The position numbers and the translations under genes are program-made. The notes under the pieces were generated by a model. That model saw nothing but the letters and a program-made list of their open reading frames with translations. It made no database searches and had not been told where the DNA came from. A DNA stretch of 64,000 nt, from the NCBI GenBank assembly GCA_026122225.1, contig JANEZZ010000407.1, positions 868,001-932,000 of the forward strand, written 5' to 3'. Positions 25,157 through 36,625 of this stretch are shown in pieces. Origin of the DNA: Heloderma charlesbogerti. Its lineage: Eukaryota; Chordata; Lepidosauria; Squamata; Helodermatidae. How positions within the stretch are numbered: the stretch's first letter is position 1; each line of letters starts with the position of its first letter.

Positions 25157-27020
25157 AGCTGAGGAAAGAAGGGAAGTGAAAAGCAAGGGAGAAAGGGGAA
25201 GATATATCCAGCTGAATGCAGAGTTCCAGAGAATAGCAAGGAGAGACAAGAAGGCCTTCTTAAATGAACAATGCAAAGAAATTGAGGAAAACAACAGAAT
25301 GGGAAAGACTAGAGATCTCTTCAAGAAAATCGGAGATCTCAAGGGAACATTTTGTGCAAAGACGGGCATGATAAAGGACAAAGAAGGCAGGGACCTAACA
25401 GAAGCAGATGAGATTAAGAAGAGGTGGAAAGAATACACAGAAGAACTATACAGGAAAGATCTGAATGCCCCTGATAGCCATGAGAGTGCGGTCACTGAAC
25501 TGGAGCCGGACATCCTAGAGAGTGAAGTCAAGTGGGCCTTAGGAAGCATTAGTAACAACAAAGCTAGCGGAGAGACAGTATTCCAGCTGAGCTATTTAAA
25601 ATCCTAAAAGATGATGCTGTTAAAGTGCTGCATTCAATATGCCAACAAATCTGGAACACTCAACAGTGGCCACAAGACTGGAAAAGGTCAGTTTACATTC
25701 CAATTCCAAAGAAGGGCAACGCCAAAGAGTGTTCAAACTACCGCACAATTGCGCTCATTTCACATGCCAGCAAGGTGATGCTCAAAATCCTACAAGCTAG
25801 GCTTCAGCAGTATGCGAACTGAGAACTACCGGAAGTACAAGCTGGGTTTCGAAGATGCAGAGGAACTAGAGATCAAATCACCAACATTCGCTGCATCATG
25901 GAGAAAGCAAGAGAATTCCAGAAAAACGTCTATTTCTGCTTCATTGACTACGCTAAAGCCTTTGATTGTGTGGATCACAACAAACTGTGGCAAATTCTTA
26001 AAGTGATGGGAGTACCAGACCACCTTACCTGTCTCCTGAGAAACCTGTACGAGGGTCAAGAAGCAACAGTAAGAACCAGACATGGAACAACCGATTGGTT
26101 CAAAATTGGGAAAGGAGTACGACAAGGCTGCATATTGTCACCCTGCTTATTTAACTTATATGCAGAGTACATCATGAGAAATGCCGTGTTGGATGAATCA
26201 GAGGTCGGAATTAAGATTGCCGGGAGAACTATCAACAACCTCCGATATGCAGACGATACCACCCTAATGGCAGAAAGCGAAGAGGATCTCAAGAGCCTCT
26301 TGTTGAGGGTGAAAGAGGAGAGTGCAAAAGCTGGTTTGAAACTCAACATTAAAAAAACTAAGATCATGTCATCTGGCCCTATCACTTCCTGGCATATAGA
26401 AGGGGAAGAAATGGAAGCAGTGACAGATTTTACTTTCTTGGGCTCCAAGATCACCGCAGACGGTGACTGTAGCCATGAAATGAAAAGACGCTTGCTCCTT
26501 GGGAGGAAAGCTATGGCCAACCTAGACAGCATAGTAAGAAGCAGAGACATCACCTTGCTGACAAAGGTCCGTCTAATCAAAGCTATGGTTTTCCCAGTAG
26601 CAACGTATGGCTGTGAGAGCTGGACTATAAGGAAGGCTGAGTGCCAAAGAATCGATGCTTTCGAACTGTGGTGCTGGAGAAGACTCTTACGAGTCCCCTG
26701 GACTGCAAGGAGGTCAAATCAGTCCATCCTAAAGGAAATCAACCCTGAGTGCTCATTGGAAGGACAGATAATGAAGCTGAAGCTCCAATATTTTGGCCAC
26801 CTAATGCGAAGAGAAAACTCCCTGGAAAAGACCCTGATGCTGGGAAAGACTGGAGGCAAAAGGAAAAGGGGACGGCAGAGGATGAGATGGCTAGATAGCA
26901 TCACGGATGCAATGAATATGAACTTGAGCATGCTCCGGGAGAGAGCGCAGGACAGGAAGGCCTGGCGTGCTATGGTCCATGGGGTCACGAAGAGTCGGAC
27001 ACGACTGAATGACTGAACAA
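25157..27020 (+). mobile_element. BovB LINE copy 1 (RT region to 3' end)
   Basis: 5'-truncated RTE-clade element, starting at the position equivalent to 41213 of the third copy. It runs through the reverse transcriptase to the diagnostic 3' end (GTCGGACACGACTGAATGAC then an ACAACAACAAC tail). With the inverted segments at 24750-25156 it forms one complex locus. BovB is known for patchy, horizontally transferred distribution between squamates and ruminants. Confidence 0.92.
25898..27016 (+). pseudogene. BovB reverse transcriptase, C-terminal 372 codons
   Basis: Uninterrupted reading frame covering the RT from FIDYAKAFDCVDH (motif A, with the first catalytic Asp) through KGVRQGCILSP (motif B) and YADDTT at 26246-26257 (motif C, both catalytic Asps) to the C-terminal thumb and tail. 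Motifs A to C are all intact. The upstream frame (25176-25607, 25625-25822) is broken, with stops near 25608 and 25820, so the full ORF is dead. Few changes separate it from copies 2 and 3, so it is probably young. Confidence 0.85.
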
Positions 27021-27522
27021 CAACAACAGCATGACAAATCAGTGGATCCATGATTTTCATAATGCAATCCATGGACACAGAAATGATCTGTGATTAGCTG
27101 GTTATTTTGGTGGAATCTTCTGTAAAGAAAAAGCAATAGAACCCATGCCAAATCCATGTTTTTATGCCATGGTGGTTCTGTGAAGCATGGGAGTGTGATT
27201 GGTATGGATTCTTGTTTTTACATCATGCTTGCTCCATGAAGTACAAGATCAATAATTTTAAAACTTTGCTCGGTGGCCACAGATGTGATCTGTGATGTAA
27301 TGGTGCATTTGTGGGGACACTATATCAAATCCAGAGGACCCATAAGGAACTATATCTTGAATACATTTTTTTTCTTGCCATCCTGGATCTGAGAAATATA
27401 GGATCCATGCCACTGACATGGACTCGCTTTGTGATTCAGCTGTGATTTTGGATGCACTACATATAAAATCCGGATCATCCATCAGAATCCGTGCCTCGCA
27501 TAAATGCAAACAAAGCAAATGT
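27021..27522 (+). other. Intergenic, nothing recognised
   Basis: AT-rich sequence with repeated phrases (ATCTGTGAT at several places, GGATCCATG), possibly a degraded MITE. No gene. Confidence 0.35.
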
Positions 27523-27842
27523 TATTTGGGGCTGCATTAATAGAAAGCATTGCTTCCAAATCCTGGGAAGTACTAGTTCCCCTCTACTCAGCACTGGTTA
27601 GGCCTCATCTTGAGTACTGAGTCCAGTTCTGGGCACCACACTTTAAGAAGGATGCAGACAAACTGGAGAGGGTTCAGAGGAGGGCAACAAAGATGATCAG
27701 GGGACTGGAAACAAAGCCCTGTGAAGAGAGACTGAAAGAACTGGGCATGTTTAGCCTGGAGTAGAGAAGACTGAGGGGAGTTATGATATATGATATATGA
27801 TATAGGCCCCTTCCAACCCTACTATTCTATGATTCTATGATT
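27523..27842 (+). mobile_element. CR1 LINE 3' fragment
   Basis: Encodes a broken version of the RT C-terminal stretch ([20 protein letters not shown] in better copies) and ends in CTATTCTATGATTCTATGAT, the CR1 terminal octamer repeat. There is an internal deletion near 27785 with a short TGATATA repeat. Truncated. Confidence 0.88.
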
Positions 27843-28977
27843 CCAGAAGCCTTGTGTATTTGCGCAATTCTGCTATACCACATTGCCACCTAGTAGTTGT
27901 GTAATGGAACATATACAGAGGCAGAGAATGAAAAGGAAAAAAAAACCTGGAAAAAACAGGTGTAACAGAGCCGATTTTAATCCTGCAAAGGATATGGAAG
28001 CAGAAGCCTAAGTAAAGGTGTGACTTAAAAGTCTCATGTAGAAATGCCCTGAGTGATCAGCTGGTGTAGTTGTTTTGGGGGATGGACTTAGCCTGAAGGA
28101 TCCTGGTTGCTGCTTCACCTTCTAAATACTAATACTACCAGTAATTTGGAAGGTGAAAATATTATCCAAAGCTCTGTTACCAAGAGTGCCCTGCTTTTGG
28201 AACCTGCTGCTTCCTGATCCCCAGAAGGAGGCAGATCCCAAGGCTGAGGAAGCGCTCTCACTCGCTCACCTGCTCTCTTTTCTGACTGTAAATTGCACAG
28301 TTAAAGGACACCCCTTCGTAATAAATTCTTTGAAAGAGGGTCTGTTGTTGGAAAGAGAAGCTAGCTTTCTCCTTCGTCAGACATTAGCTTTGCAACATGA
28401 CAAAGAACAGATTTGCACCGGAAAATGTTTATCCCACCCTAAGTATCTCCAGATGTTGCTGCTGGTGTTCCAGCTATGCCAAGCACTCTTGGCAGGGTTC
28501 CCTACTGAAGTGTAACTCTGCATGTGTGTGTGTGTGTGTGTGTACATGTGCGCACGTGCGCACGTGCGCATGCGTGCATGCACACGCACAGAGAGGGTGG
28601 ACAGGCTGCATGTAAAAGCCATTCCACTGCTGATACAGCTCCTAACAGGAGGTGGGAGGACATGTGCTCTTATGGAGGACTGCTAACTACAGCTGCGCAT
28701 GGCACCTGATCTGAGCAGTGCTTACCATGAAACAGTCCATAACATCACATGGACCAAACCCACAGCAACAAACCACCTCAGAGCCCTGCTCAGAGCACAA
28801 TACACAACACACCAGTCCTGCATCGTGAAGGTCCTCTGGGAAAGGACCACTTTCACGCCTGATTCCTCCAAGGGTCAAGAGAGGGCAGGCATTCTGAAAT
28901 CTGGAAACAGATGCTGGGCATCTCTTCACAGCTGGCCATTCTGCTGACACGGGAGCACCTGCCCTCTCTGCCCAGCT
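27843..28977 (+). other. Intergenic with TG/CGCACG microsatellite
   Basis: A (TG)n then GCGCACGTGC-rich tract lies at 28521-28590. No gene recognised. Confidence 0.4.
28521..28590 (+). repeat. (TG)n with GCGCACGTGC units
   Basis: TG run followed by palindromic GCGCACGTGCGCACGTGCGC. Confidence 0.8.
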
Positions 28978-29250
28978 TACGAATACCAGAAGAGCCCTGC
29001 TGGATCAGACCAAGGGTCTTTCTAGTCCAGCATGCTGTTCACACAGAACTAACTGCCTACGGAACCAGCTGCCAACTAGCTGCCAACCAGAACCCCACAA
29101 GCAGGACACGAGTGCACGAGCACCCTCCCACCCATGTTCCCCAGCAGCTGGTGTTCACAGGCACGCTGCCTCTGATACTGGAGGTAGCAGAGAGGCATGA
29201 GGACTAGTAGCCAAGGTTAGCCTTCTCCTCCTCCATGAGTCCAACCCCCT
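28978..29250 (-). mobile_element. CR1-clade (L3-like) LINE 3' UTR fragment
   Basis: Minus-strand 3' UTR of the L3-like family: GCTGGATCAGACCAAGGGTC, then ACCCATGTTCCCCAGCAGCT and CTGCCTCTGATACTGGAGG. These phrases recur in reverse complement at 43930-44110. Confidence 0.75.
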
Positions 29251-30839
29251 TTAAAGCTGTCCAAGCAGGTGGCCCTCACTCTACGGTGCTTGTGATGCAG
29301 GGGCCACCTTGAATGGTTTGTCACCAACTTGCACCACAGTTTTGCATGGGGTGGATGAACTCCCACTGAGAAGGGGGGGTGCAGCAGAGGAAGGGGCTGT
29401 TCCTTGTGCTTCTGGCCATCCCCCCCCCCCGGCTCCATGGATCCCAGCCTGGAAGGGCTGGCAGATCACATGCACCCATGGAGGGCTGCCCCTCCCTCCA
29501 GACGAGGCGTTTCTTGTGCCATCACCCTGCCTCCTCCCGAGAAGGTGATCAGGGTCCAGACCATGTCATCTTCTATGTGTACGCCTCCCATGTGTTCCCA
29601 CTGCTTCTCCCATCTTTTGTCTTTCTGCAAAAAAATCTCTTAAGGAAAAAATGACAGAATAGCTGCACAGTATGTCTTTGGGCTGTTTGCACTAGAAATC
29701 CTCTGCCTGGAAGCAGCACTAATACCTGTGGGAAAATGTCATGGTGCCCAAAAGCCGTCCACGGGGAACCAGGCGGGCCTTGCTCATTCCCCAGGGACAG
29801 ACCCTTCCTGCCCATGGGGTGGGTGGTAGTGGCGGCATCAGTGCTGTTCCAGACGCCGTTGCGGTCTCTCTGGCACATCATTACAGTGGAAAAGGTGAGA
29901 TTTCCAAAACCACTTCTATCTTGCAGGAACTGAGCAGCCTCTGAAGTCCTTTATTCACCCTGTTGGTTCTGTTCTGCTCTGTTGAGTCCCAGGAGCAGAG
30001 CGATGGCCTCCATCCTCATTTGTGCCTGTATTCCTCCAGGGCCTGGGGTGGAATTCAGCATGGGTAGCCACTGGTTCCCTGAAGAGAGCGGCCTGCTCAG
30101 CCAGTGCCAGGGGTATGGGAAGAGGAGGTGCTCAGCCCCTTCCCTCTTCTCTCGGGATGCCTGGGCATGTCCTGGGGGAGGCCGTGTTCCACCAAGGCTG
30201 GCCTGGCCGTGATGTCTGCTGGGCTGACACCTGCAAGTTGCTTCAGCCCTGCGGTTTCCTCCATGTTTTCCCTCTCCAAAACCATCACTGGAACCCCTTT
30301 GCGTGCCAGTGCTGCTACCACTCGGGGCGGGGGGCAGATGTCCCCACTCTCACATATGCAGGTTCTCCCTTCTTGTGGGAAATGGCCCTCCTCCTCCTCT
30401 CCCCCTCCTCACGATGGGACTACAAGATCCTCCAAGCAGGTGGGGGCTGCTGCTGCTCTGTGGCTCCTATCAGCTTCCCGGAGCCTCCAGGAAGAAACCT
30501 TCCTGCCTGGATAGCACCCCCCCCACTGCCCCCGCAGAGTGCGAGGAGGCACGTGGGCCAGCAGAGACGTTCCCCAGCTCTCCTCTGAACTCGCTGCCCT
30601 CCACATAGTCAGAGACAGATCATCGCAGGGAGTGCCGGGGCAGGGCCCCCCTCTCTCCTCATTTACGAGGAACGTGAGGAGGAAGCCAGCAAGTCAACGG
30701 AATGACTGAACTGCAGGAAATTCTCTTGCCAAATAACACATGTCCTGAGATGTGGATTCTCCCACAGAGAACCTCCTGGAAAGGAAGCAGCTGAGATAAA
30801 CATGATCCCTCTCCAGGCCAGGAGGAAGCCTGGGGAAAG
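29251..30839 (+). other. Intergenic, nothing recognised
   Basis: GC-rich, with C-runs at 29419-29432 and 30508. Several long overlapping reading frames on both strands look like composition effects. No gene or classified repeat. Confidence 0.35.
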
Positions 30840-32030
30840 TCCAAGTCTGGCTTGCAAGCAGTGCCTGTTTAAAATGCTTCCCTTGTGCTGGAAGGAGGGT
30901 CCTTTTCAGCCAGGGCACAGGCCTGGTGCTGGCACTGAAACTGCCTCTGTCACCCTGCGGGATGACCTATGCTGGGAGGAAGGCAGGGGGAGCACAACTC
31001 TGTTGATTCTCCTGGGCCTCTTGGTAGCTTTCCACACCATGCACCACCTTCTGGAAAGGTTGCCTGAGTTGGGCGTGGACGGGGTGGCTTTGCCGTGGTT
31101 CTGCTTGTACTTGGTCCACCATTTTTAGAAGGTGCTGCTCAGTGATTTCCGCTGGATCCCTTGGCATTTATGCTTTGGGGGTCCCACGAGGTCCCATCTT
31201 GTCCCCCGTGCTGTTTAGTGTCTACATGAAACCACTGAGTGAGGCCATCTGGAGAGGTGAGAGCACAGCACCAACCCTATGCAGGTGACACGCAGCTCCG
31301 TCTCCCCTTTTCATCAGACCTGGTGAGGTGTTCTGAATCAGTGTCCTCCTGCAGCAGTGGAATGGGTGAGGACCAAAATGGGATGGAGGAGCTTTGGGTG
31401 GGTGGAGTGTCCATCCGGGACAGTGGCACTTGGCCTGTTCCGGGGGGCTGCACTCCCCCGAGAGCAGCCTTCCCCAACTTCGTTACCTCTAGATGTGTTG
31501 GAATACAACTCCCACCACCCCACCTAGCATGTCAGTGGCCATTTTGCTGGGGGCGATGGGAACTGTAGTCCCACGCATCTGGAAAGCACAACGTTGGGGA
31601 AGTTTGAAGCATGTCGTTTGGGGCACATGTGGATCCCTCTCCGTCCCTGGAGGCACAGCCTCTCCCACGGCACAGGGCACCTTCGACCAGCGTAGGACAG
31701 AGACAGCCTGGCTCCACTGAGCCATGTCCTAGTAATCTCCCACGCAGATTACTGCAGTGAATGGTCGGTGGGACTGCCTTAGTTGATACAAAACATGGCA
31801 GCAAGATTACTGACGGGAGCCAGGTGTTATGAGCATGCTGCACCAGTCTTGTGCCTTCATGGCTTGGGGTCACAGTCTCTGAAGGAGCGCTTCTTCCCAT
31901 ATGCTCCTGCCCATGCCCTGAGATAGCCCTCCAAGGCCCTGCTCTGAGTACGCCCACATTCTGAGGGGTGCTGGATGGCTACTTGCGAATGGGCCTTCTC
32001 CGTGGTTGCCCCTCAGTTGTAGAGCACCAC
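30840..32030 (+). mobile_element. L2-type LINE, degenerate, with a MITE inside
   Basis: Recognisable RT pieces in changing frames: an AFHTMHHLLERL-like motif A region near 31030, a VPRGPILSPVLFSVY-like motif B near 31180, and YAGDTQLRLPF at 31278-31310, where L2 has YADDTQLY, so a catalytic Asp is replaced by Gly. The 3' part (ACATGGCAGCAAGATTACTG and onward to 32030) resembles the L2 end of ORF2. A palindromic MITE occupies 31463-31605. The element is old and inactive. Confidence 0.7.
31463..31605. mobile_element. Palindromic MITE inside the L2 remnant
   Basis: Left arm CCTTCCCCAACTTCG through GAATACAACTCCCACCACCC, right arm GGGCGATGGGAACTGTAGTC through AACGTTGGGGAAG. The arms pair imperfectly. 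Same family as 14138, 35905 and 53549. Confidence 0.65.
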
Positions 32031-32349
32031 AATGAACTGTTGTCAAAATGTAACTGCCAAAGCAGTTTGGATAATATCCAATGAGAAAATGCTGAATTAT
32101 AGCTCATCACTAAAGAGGAAAAGGTTTATGGGAGAGATGAAGAGATATCAAACTATATTATTTAAGATCAAAGTGTACTTAAAGTTTTCCCTTATCTTAT
32201 CAATTAATGAGCAAAAAAAAAATCATGTAAGGTTTAAACATTCAAAAGGTTGGTAAATTGATGTCCAGAAACATTTGGGCACTTAGGTTTAATTAGTAAA
32301 GTTTGAGTAAGAAATTGCTTTGTCAAAGGCATATATCAAGATTAAAGGT

Positions 32350-32462
32350 ACAATCCTATGCAGGTTTAGACAGAAAAAGGTCCTACAACTCCCAGCATTC
32401 CCCAGCCAGCATGGCTGGGAGTCGTAGGACTTTTTTTCTGTCTAAACTTGCATAGGATTGCA
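32350..32462. mobile_element. Palindromic MITE with near-perfect 48-bp arms
   Basis: Left arm 32350-32397 (starts CAATCCTATGCAGGTTTAGA, ends CAACTCCCAGC) pairs with right arm 32414-32462 (starts GCTGGGAGTCGTAGGAC, ends TTGCATAGGATTGCA) with only a few mismatches across a loop of about 16 bp. A single-arm relative is at 3835-3897. Flanking bases do not show a clear target duplication to me. Confidence 0.75.
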
Positions 32463-32578
32463 TCCTTATTGTATCTAAACTGAGTGATGTGTGTTTAAGT
32501 TGTGTGTATGTGTGTGTGTGTTTTAATCATGTAGGCATATTGTGAGCCCAATTTATGAAATAACCATTTGTACTGACA

Positions 32579-33703
32579 ATGACATGCAGGTATGACCTAA
32601 ATCATATCCCTTATGAATATACAGTGGAGGTGACAAATAGATTTAAGGGATTAGACCTGATAGACAGAGTGCCTGAGGAACTATGGATGGAGGTCCATAA
32701 CATTGTTCAGGAGGCAGCAACTCAATCCATCCCAAAGAAAAAGAAAGGCAAGAAAGCCAAGTGGCTCTCTGATGAGGCTTTACAAGTAGCTGGGGAAAGA
32801 AGGGAAGCGAAAAGCAAGGGAGAAAGGGGAAGATACATCCAACTGAATGCAGAGTTCCAGAGAATAGCAAGGAGAGACAAGAAGGCCTTCTTAAATGAAC
32901 AATGCAAAGAAATCGAGGAAAACAGCAGAATGGGAAAGACTAGAGATCTCTTCAAGAAAATCGGAGATCTCAAGGGAACGTTTTGTGCAAAGACGGGCAT
33001 GATAAAGGACAAAGAAGGCAGGGACCTAACAGAAGCAGATGAGATTAAGAAGAGGTGGCAAGAATACACAGAAGAACTATACAGGAAAGATCTGAATGTC
33101 CCTGATAGCCATGGTAGTGCGGTCACTGAACTTGAGCCGGACATCCTCGAGAGTGAAGTCAAGTGGGCCTTAGGAAGCATTAGTAACAACAAAGCTAGCA
33201 GAGATGACAGTATTCCAGCTGAGCTATTTAAAATCCTAAAAGATGATGCTGTTAAAGTGCTGCACTCAATATGCCAACACATTTGGAACACTCAACAGTG
33301 GCCACAAGACTGGAAAAGGTCAGTTTACATTCCAATTCCAAAGAAGGGCAACGCCAAAGAGTGTTCAAACTACCGCACAATTGCGCTCATTTCACATGCC
33401 AGCAAGGTTATGCTCAAAATCCTACAAGCTAGGCTTCAGCAGTATGCGAACCAAGAACTACCGGAAGTACAAGCTGGGTTTCGAAGAGGCAGACGAACTA
33501 GAGATCAAATCGCCAACATTCGATGGATCATGGAGAAAGCAAGAGAATTCCAGAACAACGTCTATTTCTGCTTCATTGACTACGCTAAAGCCTTTGGTTG
33601 TGTGGATCACAACAAACTGTGTGAAATTCTGAAAGAGATGGGAGTACCAGACCACCTTACCTGTCTCCTGAGAAACTGTACGAGGGACAAGAAGCAACAG
33701 TAA
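32579..33703 (+). pseudogene. BovB ORF2 fragment, linker and first half of RT
   Basis: 374 codons open, with the linker (KKKKGKKAKWLSDEALQV), the RT fingers (SVYIPIPKKGNAKECSNYR) and FIDYAKAFGCVDH (motif A). A one-base deletion at about 33674 (AGAAACTGTACG against AGAAACCTGTACG in copy 3) breaks the frame. The region after it has an in-frame TGA at the KGVRQG position (TATGACAAGGC) but keeps YADDTT at 33881-33892. The last part reads again at 34117-34629. Not functional. Confidence 0.85.
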
Positions 33704-34635
33704 GAACCGGACATGGAACAACCGATTGGTTCAAAATTGGAAAAGGAGTATGACAAGGCTGCATATTGTCACCCTGCTTATTTAATTTATATGCAGAGTA
33801 CATCATAAGAAACCCATGCCGGGTTGGATGAATCACAGGTCGGAATCAAGATTGCCAGGAGAATTATCAACAACCTCCGATATGCAGACGATACCACCCT
33901 AATGGCAGAAAGCGAAGAGGATCTAAAGAGCCTCTTGCTGAGGATGAAAGTGGAGAGTGCAAAAGCTGGTTTGAAACTCCACATTAAAAAAACTAAGATC
34001 ATGGCATCTGGCCCCATCACTTCCTGGCATATTGAAGGGGAAGAAATGGAAGCAGTGACAGATTTTATTTTCTTGGGCTCCAAGTTGGTGACTGTAGCCA
34101 TGCAATTAAAAGACGCTTGCTCCTTGGGAGGAAAGCTATGGCCAACCTAGACAGCATAGTAAGAAGCAGAGACATCACCTTGCTGACAAAGGTCCGTCTA
34201 ATCAAAGCTATGGTTTTCCCAGTAGTAACGTATGGCTGTGAGAGCTGGACTATAAGGAAGGCTGAGCGCCGAAGAATTGATGCCTTCGAACTGTGGTGCT
34301 GGAGAGTCCCCTGGACTGCAAGGAGGTCCAATCAGTCCATCCTAAAAGAAATCAACCCTGAGTGCTCATTGGAAGGACAGAGACCGAAGCTGAAGCTCAA
34401 ATATTTTGGCCACCTAATGCGAAGAGAAAACTCCCTGGAAAAGACCCTGATGCTGGGAAAGATTGAAGGCAAAAGGAGAAGGGGACGGCAGAGGATGAGA
34501 TGGCTGGATAGCATCACGGATGCAATGAATATGAACTTGAGCACGCTCCGGGAGAGAGCGCAGGACAGGAAGGCCTGGCGTGCTGTGGTCCATGGGGTCA
34601 TGAAGAGTCGGACACGACTGAACGACTGAACAACA
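32580..34635 (+). mobile_element. BovB LINE copy 2 with 8-bp target duplication
   Basis: 5'-truncated RTE element beginning at the GGTATGACCTAAAT region (equivalent to about 41021 in copy 3) and ending CACGACTGAACGACTGAAC plus a short AACAAC tail. ACTGACAA occurs at 32572-32579 and again at 34636-34643, a plausible target-site duplication. It lacks the endonuclease domain, as expected from 5' truncation during target-primed reverse transcription. Confidence 0.88.
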
Positions 34636-34643
34636 ACTGACAA

Positions 34644-35904
34644 GGAGGTGATATTTTAGAAACTGTATTAATATGGTCTGATTTGGGGGTCAGATAGCTT
34701 CTTTGATATCGAAGTTCCTTGCCTGTGGTACTGCCAGACAACTCTTACAGAGAAGTCTTGGTAAAGCAAATGGGCTCAGTAATGCTCTCTTTTTTAACAA
34801 CAAGAAATGCTTAGGGAAATATAACTGTAGTTGCTTTTAGATACTTTAGGGCACAATCCTATGGGTTACACTGCCGATGGCTGTAAGCCCCCCAGCTCAG
34901 AGGCTTGCAGTTTTCCTGTGCAGGGCAGGAGGAGCAGCGGAGGTGACCTTTGCCTCCCCCCCCCCCGCACTGCATCTTTGCTAGATGGGCTTTTCTGTCC
35001 ATCCAGTGAAAGCATATTGGAGGGGGAGGGAAGGAGGTGGGGAGGCCTCATGATCACTCATATCCTGGCCTCTCCAGTGTCCTCCCCTCCCTGCCCGCCG
35101 AAATGCCCCCTTTCCCCTCTCTGAGGTTGCGTTCCCAACCTCAGGGAGGCAGCTGGCATGGTGCTTTCTGCAGTGGCTCTGAGGGGGAGGGGGGCGGATC
35201 GCCGACTCCCCCCTCCGAGGTCACAGCGCTGCCTCCAGCCTTGGATCTGGGAATCTGAAGCATCCTCTGGCCCCTCAGATGCTGTCTAGGGACCACAGGA
35301 TCACTCCCTTGGTACCTGTGTTTTATTTGAAAAGTTGTATTTGTAACACTAGAAGAAGAAAGTGGATTCAAGTATCCTGTACTGTCTGTGCAAGGCCTGG
35401 ATTGCAACCGCCCCCCATGCTCCTGGGGGCGCGCCACATTTCGTTCTCTTATCTGCTGTAGGGCCACAGCGGGCAGCCAAGGGCTCCCGAAGCGCTGAGC
35501 TAAGCAGAGAGCTCATCTACAGTAAACGGGCAACGTCTCTCTTGCCCATCCCTTTTGTCGCTCTGGCTGCAATGTCATCCCGGTGTGATCTGGGGATTTT
35601 AGAAAGAGCTGCTGCTTTGTCCTTAGAGGATTCCAGCACCTTCAGGTTTCTAGCACCTTCACGGGTGGACTGGATGACTGGTGCTGGGTTTGGGGAGGGC
35701 AGGGTGTGTGAGCGTGCACGCGCGTGTGTGTGCACGCGCGCACGTGTGTAGTAAGGGGAGAAAGTCCCTCCTGAGATCAGAATGCTTGAGAAACACAGAC
35801 GTACTGGCCCATCTGCCCATGAACCTGGGGGAGATCCTTGAGCAAGGGGGATGTGAGCAGCCCGCACAGCAGACATCAGCAGGAGAGTGGAAATATCTTT
35901 AGAA
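34644..35904 (+). other. Intergenic with CA/CG microsatellite
   Basis: C-run at 34957-34966, and a mixed GTGTGTGCACGCGCG tract at 35705-35748. No gene or classified repeat. Confidence 0.4.
35705..35748 (+). repeat. GTGTGTGCACGCGCG microsatellite
   Basis: Alternating purine-pyrimidine run. Confidence 0.8.
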
Positions 35905-36042
35905 CAGCCTCCCCCAACCTGGTGCCTTCCAGGTTTTTGAGTACAAATCCCAGCATTCCTGACCATTGGCCATGCTGGCTGGGGCTGATGGGAGATGGAG
36001 TCCAAATGTTCTGGAGGGTACCAGATTGAGGAAGGCTGCCGA
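35905..36042. mobile_element. Palindromic MITE, complete
   Basis: Starts CAGCCTCCCCCAACCTGGTG and ends ACCAGATTGAGGAAGGCTGC. The arms pair imperfectly around GCCATGCTGGCTGGGGCTGA. Family members of this form are widespread in squamates, as I recall. Confidence 0.75.
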
Positions 36043-36344
36043 GACTAAAGTGGAGTGACCTTCCATGTGGGGCAAAAATGCTCTTAGTTGCATGGGATCC
36101 CTCCTCCCGGAAAGAGACAGCAAGGGGTGTGGCAAAGGGGAGGGCCATGCACGTGATGCTTCCCAAGCATGCAAAGGAGCACTGTCATTTTGGGCTACAC
36201 CATCTCCCCACCCCCACAGCCTCCTGGGGTTTTCTGCTGCCAGAAAGGAGGTGCTGTGGCTTTTCATGCCAAGTGACCATTCCTATGACGCTCAAATTCC
36301 TGGGATTTTCTGCTGCTTGAAGCTTCTGCTTTCCAGCCCACAAG
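36043..36344 (+). other. Intergenic, nothing recognised
   Basis: About 300 bp of unique-looking sequence. Confidence 0.35.
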
Positions 36345-36625
36345 CGGAGACTGGCTGGGTCAAAGGTGGGTCCATCCAGTCTAGCTAGCATCCTGTTTCT
36401 CACAGGGGCTGACCAGGTCCCTCTGGGAAGTCCACAAGCATCATACCTCCCCCACTGCATGCTGATGGTGCTACTGCAAAGTACATGACCCCTGAAGAGG
36501 ACAGCTCCCTTGAGCGGTGCTGACTGACGGACCTTCCCTCCTTAACTAATTTCTCTAACTGCTTTCTGAAGCCATTTCACCCAGTGGCATCACCACCATA
36601 TCTCGTAGCAGTAAATTCCATATTC
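36345..36625 (-). mobile_element. CR1-clade (L3-like) LINE 3' UTR fragment
   Basis: Minus-strand 3' UTR phrases (TCCATCCAGTCTAGCTAGCA, GGGAAGTCCACAAGCA, GTAGCAGTAAATTCCATA) of the L3-like family. Degraded. Confidence 0.6.
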
